From Ilumatobacteraceae bacterium (GTDB taxonomy: Bacteria; Actinomycetota; Acidimicrobiia; Acidimicrobiales; Ilumatobacteraceae), in the NCBI GenBank assembly GCA_013213745.1, contig JABSQH010000008.1:62001-126000 (forward strand): a stretch of DNA of 64,000 bases. Reading direction: 5' to 3'. Of this stretch, positions 49,461 to 57,205 are shown one piece after another; positions within the stretch are counted from its first letter, which is position 1; each line of letters starts with the position of its first letter. The position numbers were made by a program, and so were the translations under genes. The notes beneath the pieces are model-generated. The model worked only from the letters and a program-made list of their open reading frames with translations, was not told where the DNA came from and ran no database searches.

Positions 49461-50996
49461 TTACGAACGCTGGTAGTTGGGTGCTTCCTTGGTGATCGTG
49501 ACGTCGTGGGGGTGCGACTCCTCGCGGCCCGCCGTGGTCACTCGCATGAACCGGGCGCGGCGCAGGTCGTCGAGTGTTGCTGCGCCCGCGTAGCCCATGC
49601 CGGAGCGCAGACCGCCGACGAGTTGGTACACGACGTCGCCGAGTGGCCCGGCATACGGAACGCGGCCTTCGATCCCCTCTGGTACGAGTTTGTTGCTCGC
49701 TGCACCAACCGGTGCGTCGTCGGCGCCGCCCGCCGATCCGTCGCTGGTTTGGGAGGTTGCATATCGATCGGCCGAGTCGCCGGTCATCGCGCCCATCGAG
49801 CCCATGCCGCGGTAGCTCTTGTACCTCCGGCCTTCGAAGAGTTCCATCTCTCCCGGGCTTTCCTCGGTGCCAGCGAGCAACGATCCGAGCATCACGGTCT
49901 CTGCACCTGCGGCGATCGCCTTGACGATGTCGCCGGAGAACGTGATACCGCCGTCGGCGATGACGGGCACGCCCTGACGCTTTGCGTATTGCGCGCTGAA
50001 CCAGATCGCCGATAGCTGCGGCATCCCCGCCCCCGACACGACGCGGGTGGTGCAGATCGATCCAGCGCCGACGCCGACCTTGATCGCATCGGCACCCGCA
50101 GCGACGAGCGCGTCGACGCCGTCCTCGGTGACCACGTTGCCGGCGGTGACGGGCAGCTCCGGCCACGAGCCCTTGACCCGTTCGATGGCCTTGACCACGT
50201 TGGCCGAGTGACCGTGGGCGGTGTCGATCGACACCGCATCGACACCCATCGCCACCAGGGCGTCGACCCGTTCCTCCACGTCGGCACCGACGCCGATCGC
50301 TGCTGCGCAACGCAGTCGGCCGCGGCCGTCACGCGACGCATTGGGGAAGTCGAGCCGCTTCTGGATGTCTTTCACCGTGATCAGGCCGGCGAGCCGGCCG
50401 TCACCGTCGACCAACGGCAGCTTCTCGATGCGATGCTGTTGGAGGATGGCCTTGGCCTCGTCGAGTGACGTGCCGACCGGAGCAGTCACCAGGTCGGTCG
50501 ACGTCATGAAGTCGGTCACTGGGCGATCGAAGTCGCTCCCTTCGCAGAAGCGAATGTCTCGGTTGGTGAGGATCCCGACCAGCCGACCGTCGGGGTCGGT
50601 GATCGGGACGCCCGAGAACTTGAATCGGTGCATCAACGCTTCGGCCTCGTGCAGGATTGCCGCTGGTGACAGCGTGACCGGGTCGGTGATCATGCCGGAC
50701 TGCGATCGCTTGACCTTCTGCACTTCAGCGGCCTGATCGGTGATCGACATGTTGCGGTGGATCACTCCGATGCCGCCGTGGCGGGCCATCGCGACGGCCA
50801 TGCGGCCCTCGGTCACCTTGTCCATCGCGGCCGAGACCAACGGGACGGCGAGGGTGATGTCGGCGGCAAACGTGGCTGTGGTATCGACTGCGTCAGGGAG
50901 TGTCTCGGAGTACCCGGGGATCACGACGACATCGTCGAACGTGAGGGCATCGAAGCGGTCGAAGAACTCGTCGTTGACATTGGTGCGGTCGGTCAT
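49461..50996 (-). CDS. guaB: Inosine-5'-monophosphate dehydrogenase
   Basis: This 511-residue enzyme oxidises IMP to XMP with NAD, the committed step to GMP. The (beta/alpha)8 barrel opens with [16 protein letters not shown]; a CBS-domain pair (about 100-225) is inserted; the catalytic loop is [18 protein letters not shown] with the active Cys; the flap has MGSMGAM and the C-terminal part [23 protein letters not shown] 50996 has GGAG 6 bases upstream. It follows purN by 28 bases, extending the purine cluster into the GMP branch. Confidence 0.95.
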   Translation of the reverse strand: MTDRTNVNDEFFDRFDALTFDDVVVIPGYSETLPDAVDTTATFAADITLAVPLVSAAMDKVTEGRMAVAMARHGGIGVIHRNMSITDQAAEVQKVKRSQSGMITDPVTLSPAAILHEAEALMHRFKFSGVPITDPDGRLVGILTNRDIRFCEGSDFDRPVTDFMTSTDLVTAPVGTSLDEAKAILQQHRIEKLPLVDGDGRLAGLITVKDIQKRLDFPNASRDGRGRLRCAAAIGVGADVEERVDALVAMGVDAVSIDTAHGHSANVVKAIERVKGSWPELPVTAGNVVTEDGVDALVAAGADAIKVGVGAGSICTTRVVSGAGMPQLSAIWFSAQYAKRQGVPVIADGGITFSGDIVKAIAAGAETVMLGSLLAGTEESPGEMELFEGRRYKSYRGMGSMGAMTGDSADRYATSQTSDGSAGGADDAPVGAASNKLVPEGIEGRVPYAGPLGDVVYQLVGGLRSGMGYAGAATLDDLRRARFMRVTTAGREESHPHDVTITKEAPNYQRS

Positions 50997-51024
50997 GTGG
51001 TACTCCGTTCGTGCGTCGGTGCGG

Positions 51025-51696
51025 TCAGTCAAGCGTGGTGTCGGCATTCGGCTCGGGTGGTGCGCAGAGTCCGGCGAGGGTGTCGACGAGAAGGGCGTGC
51101 TCGGTGCGGTGCATCTCGGCTTCGAGTTCGCCGAGAGTCGACGTCGGATCGATCGGCACAGTGGCAGTCGCCAACACGGGTCCGTCGTCGACGCCTTCGT
51201 CGGGAACGAGATGGACCATCACACCGGTGTGCGTGCGGATGCCGTCGCGCGCTTGTGTCCAGGCTCGTTCGATGGCATCCACTCCCGGGAGGTCGCCAGG
51301 GAGTGCCGGGTGCAGGTTGACGACGATGTCGGGGAACCGACCGAGGAAGTTCATCGTGAGGATGCGCATCCAGCCGGCGAGCACGATGCGGTCGGGATCG
51401 AAATCGGCCACGACGTCGGCCAGGCGGGTGTCGTAGTCGGGGCGCGCTTCGCCGGCGTGGCGCCCGACGTGCACGTCCGGGATGCCGGCCGCAGCGCCCC
51501 GTGCGAGCGCTTGCGCAGCACCTCTGTCGGAGACCACGGCAACGACGTCGCCGTTGATCACATCGTCGTGGCAGGCGTCGATGATCGCCTGGAGGTTGGA
51601 GCCCGAACCCGAGGCCAACACGACGAGTCGCGAGCGGCGCCGGAGTGCAGCGGGAGGGACGGTCACCGTGCGCTGTGATGCAAACGAGCCGTCCAT
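51025..51696 (-). CDS. purN: Phosphoribosylglycinamide formyltransferase
   Basis: This 223-residue enzyme transfers a formyl group from 10-formyl-THF to GAR. It has [18 protein letters not shown] at the phosphate-binding N-terminus (about residues 24-41), the catalytic Asn-x-His in [14 protein letters not shown] and the catalytic Asp in [14 protein letters not shown]. The 'HPALPG' variant replaces the usual HPSLLP, as in other actinobacterial enzymes. It lies 65 bases after the purDM gene, so the three GART activities are encoded in order. Confidence 0.92.
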   Translation of the reverse strand: MDGSFASQRTVTVPPAALRRRSRLVVLASGSGSNLQAIIDACHDDVINGDVVAVVSDRGAAQALARGAAAGIPDVHVGRHAGEARPDYDTRLADVVADFDPDRIVLAGWMRILTMNFLGRFPDIVVNLHPALPGDLPGVDAIERAWTQARDGIRTHTGVMVHLVPDEGVDDGPVLATATVPIDPTSTLGELEAEMHRTEHALLVDTLAGLCAPPEPNADTTLD

Positions 51697-51761
51697 GTGT
51701 CGAACCTACCGACTCGGGTGGGAGGCCATGGTCACCATGAACGAAAAGTCTCCGGCGACGT

Positions 51762-53960
51762 TCACCCGATGAGGGTCACTTCCCTGGGTCCGTCGACGAC
51801 CGTGCCGATGCGCCACGTCGGCTCGTCGATCAGGTCGGAGATCCATGGGGCGTCGTTGGGTGCGCAGATGACGACCATGCCGATGCCCATGTTGACCGTG
51901 CGGTAGCGCTCGTCGACGGCCATCGTCGGGGTGAGCTCTTCGATCAGCCGGAACAGTGGTGGTACCGGCCACGACCCGATTTCGACGACTGCGCCCAGAC
52001 CGTCAGGCAGAGCCCGCGGCACGTTCTCGATCAGCCCGCCGCCGGTGATGTGGGCCAAGGCCTTGACGCTGCCGCTGGCCATCGCCGGCTCGAGCACATC
52101 GAGATACGAGCGGTGCGGTTCGAGCAGCGTGTCGCCGAGTGGCCGGTCGAAACCGTCGGGCACCGAGTCCATCGGTATCCAGCCGAATATCCGACGCAGC
52201 AGCGAGTAGCCGTTGGTGTGTGGTCCGCTCGACGCGATCCCGATCAACACGTCGCCGGCTGCGACGTCGGTACGCGGCAGGAGCGCGCCTCGCTCGGCAA
52301 CGCCCACGAGCGTGCCGGCAATGTCGAACGCACCGCGCTGATACACACCGGGCATCTCCGCGGTCTCGCCACCGAGCAACACGCACTGCGCGGCCCGGCA
52401 CGCCTCGGCCATGCCCTGTACGACCTCGGCGACCGCGCTCGCGTCGAGCTGGTCGGCAGCGAGATAGTCGAGGAAGAACAGCGGCCGCGCCCCCTGCACG
52501 AGGACGTCGTCGATGCAGTGGTTGACGATGTCGGCCCCGACCCCTCGGTAGCGCCCGAGGCGCGCCGCCAGCTCGACCTTGGTGCCGACCCCGTCGGTCG
52601 ATGCGACCAGAACAGGGTCGTCGAGTGTGGTGATTGCGGTGGCTGAGAACACGCCGCCGAAGCTCCCGACCCCTCCGAGCACGGTGTCACCGTGCGTTGA
52701 CTCGACGGCGGTGCGCATCTGTTCGACGGCGCGCCCGCCTTCGTCGATGTCGACGCCGGCCGCGGCGTAGGTCGACAGCTGTGCGCCGAGTGCCCGCCAC
52801 CCGATGTCGCGGCGGTACTGCATTCCCGCGAAATCGATATCGGTCAGTCGTCCGTAGGCCGCCACGCGCGCCTCGTCCAAGGTGCTCCCGACGCCGGTCA
52901 CGGCGAGCACGCGCCCTCCGCTGACGGTGTCGCCCTGGTCGGTCGCAGTGACTCCGGCGTCGAAACGCAACGCCGTGGCCGAGTCGCGGCCAGCGTCGCG
53001 GATCACCGCGCCGGTCTGCGGAGTGGTCGGATATCCCGCAGCTGCCGCCACGACCGTGACGGCCGCGTGACCGGTGGTGCGCACCGGTGCGTCAGCGACA
53101 CGACCCGCAGTGCACGCCAGCGCCGTAGCGGCGAGATCGCTGGCGACGAGCGGGAGTACCGCCTGTGCCTCGGGATCACCGAAGCGCACGTTGTACTCGA
53201 TGAGCCGTGGCCCGTCGACCGTCAGCATCAACCCGGCGTAGAGCACGCCCACGTACGGCGTTCCCTCGGCGCGGAGGTGGTCGAGGACCGGTTGCACGAA
53301 TACCGCAAGCAGCTCGTCGGCGGAGTAGGGGACCGGCGCCGGAGCGTAGGCTCCCATGCCCCCGGTGTTCGGTCCGGTGTCGCCTTCCCCGATGCGCTTG
53401 TGGTCCTGTGCCAGCGGGAGTGCCACCGCGGTCGTACCGTCGCACAGCGCAAGCAACGAGCACTCGGGCCCGCGCAGGCGCTCCTCGAGCACGAACCGAC
53501 CCGACCGCGTCGCGGTCTCGATGGCATCGATCGTCGCAGCGTCGTCGGCGGGGACCGCGACGCCTTTTCCGGCAGCGAGTCCGTCGAGCTTGACGACGAT
53601 CGGGCGGCGGGCGCCGTCTTCCCACCAGGCCCGTGCATCGGCGGCAGATTCGGTTCCTTCGAAGCTTGCGAAGCGTGGGCCCGGAATCCCCAGCGAGGTC
53701 GCCAGCATGCGGGCCCGGCTCTTCGACCCCTCCAGCCAGGCCACTGCCGAGCTCGGTCCGAAACAGGCCAGACCACGCCGTGCGCACTCATCGGCGATCC
53801 CGGCAACCAACGGCGCTTCAGGCCCGGGGATCACGAGATCGGTATCGCCGGTCGACACGTCGCCGAGTTCGTCGTGCAGGTCGACCTCGTGACCGTCGCG
53901 TCGGCAGATCCACGCCAGCGCCTGTTCGCGGCCGCCGCCGCCGATGATGGCTACCCGCAT
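51762..53960 (-). CDS. purDM: Fused GAR synthetase and AIR synthetase (PurD-PurM)
   Basis: This 732-residue protein joins PurD (about 1-385) to PurM (about 397-732). PurD is an ATP-grasp enzyme (VVKLDGLAAGKGVAV, RLIEYNVRFGDPEAQ) that ligates glycine to phosphoribosylamine. Its N-domain is short: the opening is GGGGREQALAW rather than GREHALAW and the PGNAG loop is missing. PurM (GVDIDEGGRAVEQ, VLGGVGSFGGVF, STDGVGTKVELA) makes AIR from FGAM. No stop, start or linker separates the halves. ATG 53960 begins directly at the Rossmann strand MRVAIIGGGG. Confidence 0.93.
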   Translation of the reverse strand: MRVAIIGGGGREQALAWICRRDGHEVDLHDELGDVSTGDTDLVIPGPEAPLVAGIADECARRGLACFGPSSAVAWLEGSKSRARMLATSLGIPGPRFASFEGTESAADARAWWEDGARRPIVVKLDGLAAGKGVAVPADDAATIDAIETATRSGRFVLEERLRGPECSLLALCDGTTAVALPLAQDHKRIGEGDTGPNTGGMGAYAPAPVPYSADELLAVFVQPVLDHLRAEGTPYVGVLYAGLMLTVDGPRLIEYNVRFGDPEAQAVLPLVASDLAATALACTAGRVADAPVRTTGHAAVTVVAAAAGYPTTPQTGAVIRDAGRDSATALRFDAGVTATDQGDTVSGGRVLAVTGVGSTLDEARVAAYGRLTDIDFAGMQYRRDIGWRALGAQLSTYAAAGVDIDEGGRAVEQMRTAVESTHGDTVLGGVGSFGGVFSATAITTLDDPVLVASTDGVGTKVELAARLGRYRGVGADIVNHCIDDVLVQGARPLFFLDYLAADQLDASAVAEVVQGMAEACRAAQCVLLGGETAEMPGVYQRGAFDIAGTLVGVAERGALLPRTDVAAGDVLIGIASSGPHTNGYSLLRRIFGWIPMDSVPDGFDRPLGDTLLEPHRSYLDVLEPAMASGSVKALAHITGGGLIENVPRALPDGLGAVVEIGSWPVPPLFRLIEELTPTMAVDERYRTVNMGIGMVVICAPNDAPWISDLIDEPTWRIGTVVDGPREVTLIG

Positions 53961-54006
53961 CGATGAACTGCGCCGGACGCTGCACCGGGTGTGCGACGGG
54001 AGGTGG

Positions 54007-55476
54007 TCATGCCAGCACTCCTTCGAACGACAACTTCGCCTGGGCATCGCCCACGGCGAGCGGGTAGTCGCCGGTGAAACACGCGTTGCAGTAGCCGTCA
54101 TCGGGCCCGGCGGATTGGCCTGCGACGGCCTGCATCATGCCGTCGAGTGACAAGAACGCCAGACTGTCGGCGCCGATGTGTTCGGTGATCTCGTCGACGG
54201 AACGGCGTGCGGCCATCAGGTCACCGTCGTGACCCATGTCGACCCCGAAGTGACAGGCATGGGTGATCGGAGGGCACGTGATGCGCAGATGCACCTCGGT
54301 CGCGCCGGCCTGGCGCACGAGGTTCACGAGCGGCCCGGCGGTGGTGCCGCGCACCAGCGAATCGTCGATCATCACCACCCGCTGGCCAGAAAGGTTCGCC
54401 TCGAGCGCGTTGAACTTGAGTGCCACGCCGCGTTCGCGGATGTCCTGGGTCGGTTCGATGAACGTGCGGCCGATGTACCGGTTCTTGATCAGTCCGTCGT
54501 TGAAGGGCAGGCCGGACTGGGCAGCGAAGCCGATCGCCGCAGGAATCGACGAGTCGGGTACCGGGACGACGACATCGGCGGCCGCAGGGGACTCGATCGC
54601 CAGCTGGGTGCCGAGGCGTTGGCGTACGTGGTGCACGTTGTGGCCGGCCCACGTCGAGTCGGGCCGTGAGAAGTACACGAACTCGAACGTGCAGCGCGCA
54701 GGGTGAGGTTGGGGCGCCAGGACTTGGCTGCGGTGGCACTCGGAGCCGCGCAACGTGACCATCTCGCCTGGCCGTACCTCTTCGATGTCGACACAACCAA
54801 GCGTTTCGAGTGCACAGGTTTCGCTGGCCACGGCGTGGCCGCCATGGGGAAGGCGTCCCATCGACAGCGGTCGGAAACCCCATGGGTCGCGCACGGCGAC
54901 CACGTGGTCGGACGCGAGGAGCACCATCGAGAACGCGCCCTTCCAGGCGGGCAGGGTTCGTTCGAGCCGCTCCTCCCAGCTACGGCCGCCAGCGGCGGCC
55001 AGCATGAGCGTCATCACCTCGGAGTCGCTGGTCGCAGTGAGGCCGAAGCCGCGTGCCAGCAGCTCGTCGCGCAACGACGGAGCATTGATGAGGTTGCCGT
55101 TGTGGGCCAAGGCCAGGGGGCCGTGCATCGTCTCGACGAGAAATGGCTGGATATTGCGCTCGGCGTTGGCGCCCGTGGTGGAGTACCGCGTGTGGCCGAT
55201 GGCGTGGTACCCCGCGAGCGGCGCGAGCGTCTCGGGGCTGAACACGTTGGCCACCAGTCCCGGCTCTTTGTGCACCCTGGCGCGGTTGCCGTCGCTCACT
55301 GCGATGCCCGCCGCTTCCTGACCGCGATGTTGGAGTGCGAACAGGCCGAAGAACGCGAGCTGCGCGACCCCGTCACCGTGCGGGGTGGAGATACCCAACA
55401 CACCACATTCCTCGCGGGGTGCATCGCTGTCGAGACGCCTGGGCGCTGCGACGGGTGTGGCGTCGATCCGGGTCAT
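54007..55476 (-). CDS. purF: Amidophosphoribosyltransferase ([4Fe-4S] type)
   Basis: This 489-residue enzyme commits PRPP to purine synthesis. A propeptide of about 24 residues precedes the catalytic Cys of CGVLGISTPHG. The glutaminase half has GHTRYSTTG and AHNGNLIN. The PRTase half has VVMIDDSLVRGTTAGPL (PRPP loop). Cys residues in CTFEFVYFSRPDS, ITHACHFGVD and GYCNACFTGDYP match the four Fe-S ligands of the B. subtilis-type enzyme, which makes it oxygen-sensitive. ATG 55476 overlaps the purC stop (ATGA). Confidence 0.95.
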   Translation of the reverse strand: MTRIDATPVAAPRRLDSDAPREECGVLGISTPHGDGVAQLAFFGLFALQHRGQEAAGIAVSDGNRARVHKEPGLVANVFSPETLAPLAGYHAIGHTRYSTTGANAERNIQPFLVETMHGPLALAHNGNLINAPSLRDELLARGFGLTATSDSEVMTLMLAAAGGRSWEERLERTLPAWKGAFSMVLLASDHVVAVRDPWGFRPLSMGRLPHGGHAVASETCALETLGCVDIEEVRPGEMVTLRGSECHRSQVLAPQPHPARCTFEFVYFSRPDSTWAGHNVHHVRQRLGTQLAIESPAAADVVVPVPDSSIPAAIGFAAQSGLPFNDGLIKNRYIGRTFIEPTQDIRERGVALKFNALEANLSGQRVVMIDDSLVRGTTAGPLVNLVRQAGATEVHLRITCPPITHACHFGVDMGHDGDLMAARRSVDEITEHIGADSLAFLSLDGMMQAVAGQSAGPDDGYCNACFTGDYPLAVGDAQAKLSFEGVLA

Positions 55477-56447
55477 TGGTCTCCTCCCACAGAGGCGATC
55501 GTCGCGCGGATGCGCTCGTCGATCGGGGATGTGCCGGGCATGAAGGTCGTCCCGGTCAAGCGCTCGAAGCACGCAACGTACCGGTCGGTGACCGACGACC
55601 AGAATTCCGCGCCGAGGGCAGGAGGCGAGCCATCTCCTCGATAGCCGGCGCCGTCGAGTGCTCGTCGCACGTATTCCTTGTCGAGGTTCTCTGGCTCGCC
55701 GCCAACGCTGAGCTGGGGCGTCACTGCGCCACCGTTGGTCGCTGCAAGCCACCAACGTGAAGAGTCGGGCGTGTGGATCTCGTCGATCACCATCAGCTTG
55801 CCATCGGGGGTGAGCCCGAATTCGTACTTCGTGTCGGCGAGGATCAGACCGGCAGCGGCACCGATCTCGCGTCCGCGAGCGAACAACGCGAGCGCCGCGT
55901 CTTGGACCTGCTCCCACAGTGCGGGCTCGACGAGACCGCGGGCGACGACGTCGGCGCACGACAGGGGCTCGTCGTGGGCGCCGCCGACCGCCTTGGTCGT
56001 CGGAGTGATCACCGGCGTTGCCAGCTGGTCGTTCTTGCTGAGCCCATCGGGAAACTCGTAGCCATCGATGTGCCGTGCGCCGCCCGCATAGCGATGCCAC
56101 AACGACGTGGACGTCACGCCGGTGATCGCGCCGCGCACGATCACTTCGACCGGGAGCGTCGAGGCCTCGATACCGATCGTTGCATTCGGGTCGGGTGCGC
56201 TGACGAAGTGGTTGGCCACGACATCGGCGGTCTGTTCGAACCACCACGCGGCGAGTTGGTTCAGGACCTGCCCCTTGTGGGGCACGAGAGCGATCACGCG
56301 GTCGAATGCCGAAAGGCGATCGGTGGTGACGAACAGCCGGCGACCGGGGCCGAAGCGGTACGACACTCGGACCTTGCCGTCGCGCCGGTCGGGCAGGTGG
56401 AGGTCGATGTCGGAGAGCGTGTCGGGCGGCGCGGCAGGTGACACCAT
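55473..56447 (-). CDS. purC: SAICAR synthetase
   Basis: This 324-residue enzyme joins CAIR and aspartate with ATP. It shows KVRVSYRFGPGRRLFVTTDR (family's GKVR...Y), VPHKGQVLNQLAAWWF, VIVRGAITGVTSTSLWHRYA, and LADTKYEFGLTPDGKLMVID, all classic PurC motifs. It is of the longer class (about 300 residues, as in yeast Ade1 and Actinobacteria). ATG 56447 overlaps the purQ stop by one base. It sits between purQ and purF, an order common in actinobacterial purine operons. Confidence 0.95.
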   Translation of the reverse strand: MVSPAAPPDTLSDIDLHLPDRRDGKVRVSYRFGPGRRLFVTTDRLSAFDRVIALVPHKGQVLNQLAAWWFEQTADVVANHFVSAPDPNATIGIEASTLPVEVIVRGAITGVTSTSLWHRYAGGARHIDGYEFPDGLSKNDQLATPVITPTTKAVGGAHDEPLSCADVVARGLVEPALWEQVQDAALALFARGREIGAAAGLILADTKYEFGLTPDGKLMVIDEIHTPDSSRWWLAATNGGAVTPQLSVGGEPENLDKEYVRRALDGAGYRGDGSPPALGAEFWSSVTDRYVACFERLTGTTFMPGTSPIDERIRATIASVGGDQ

Positions 56448-57166
56448 CAGCGCGCCTTGGCGTGGCGAACGCCGTTCTCGAAGATGCGCAGGCCGAGGTG
56501 CTCGTGTCCGCCGCCGCCTCGACGGTGATGCGGGTGCTGGCGGGCGACGATGTGGTTTTCGGGGTGAGGCATCAGCCCGAGCACGACACCGCTGCGGTCG
56601 CACACACCGGCGATGTCGGCCACCGAGCCGTTGGGGTTCGTGCTGCGATACCGCAGCGCCACCTGCCCGGCGTCGGCGAGTGCGGCGGGATCGGGATGGA
56701 CGTAACGGCCCTCGCCGTGGGCGATCGGGCAATGTACCGGGTGGGTGAGCCCTGCGGTCCACACACATCGGCTCGACCCGACCGGATCGAGCACCACCCA
56801 TCGGCAATCGAAGTCACCTTGTGCGTTGTGCCCGAGAGCTCCAGGGAGCAGTCGCGTCCGGGTGAGCACCTGGAACCCGTTGCAGATCCCGATCAGTGGT
56901 TTGCCGGCGTCGACGAACCCGCGCATTTCGTCGCCGACTGCGGCGAGATCGAGGGCCATCATCCGGCCCGCGCCCAAGGCATCGGCGTGGCTGAAGCCAC
57001 CTGCCACGACAGCGAGCTGGGCTCGGTCGAGCAGGGCAGGATCGTCGAGCACGTCGCGGGTGAGCGCAATCGAGACGTTCGCTCCGGCGAGCTCGAGGGC
57101 AGCGGCGACATCGCGATCGCGGTTGGTCCCCGGGCCAGCGAGGACGAGCGCAGTCGGTCGACTCAT
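56447..57166 (-). CDS. purQ: FGAM synthase glutaminase subunit
   Basis: This 239-residue class I glutamine amidotransferase delivers ammonia to PurL. The nucleophile Cys is in LIGICNGFQVLTRT (about residue 95), and the His and Glu of the triad are in GLMPHPENHIV. ALVLAGPGTNRDRDVA opens the chain. Unlike the purS-purQ-purL trio of many bacteria, no separate purS is present; PurS-like domains are fused to PurL 39 bases upstream. Confidence 0.93.
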   Translation of the reverse strand: MSRPTALVLAGPGTNRDRDVAAALELAGANVSIALTRDVLDDPALLDRAQLAVVAGGFSHADALGAGRMMALDLAAVGDEMRGFVDAGKPLIGICNGFQVLTRTRLLPGALGHNAQGDFDCRWVVLDPVGSSRCVWTAGLTHPVHCPIAHGEGRYVHPDPAALADAGQVALRYRSTNPNGSVADIAGVCDRSGVVLGLMPHPENHIVARQHPHHRRGGGGHEHLGLRIFENGVRHAKAR

Positions 57167-57205
57167 GTGGCTGCGCTCATGACGTTGCCCTCATGCAGAT
57201 GTTCC

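Noticed and set aside
54703-55644. A 313-codon plus-strand frame opposite purF
   Set aside because: It is fully antisense to clear PurF motifs and has no homologous motif of its own.
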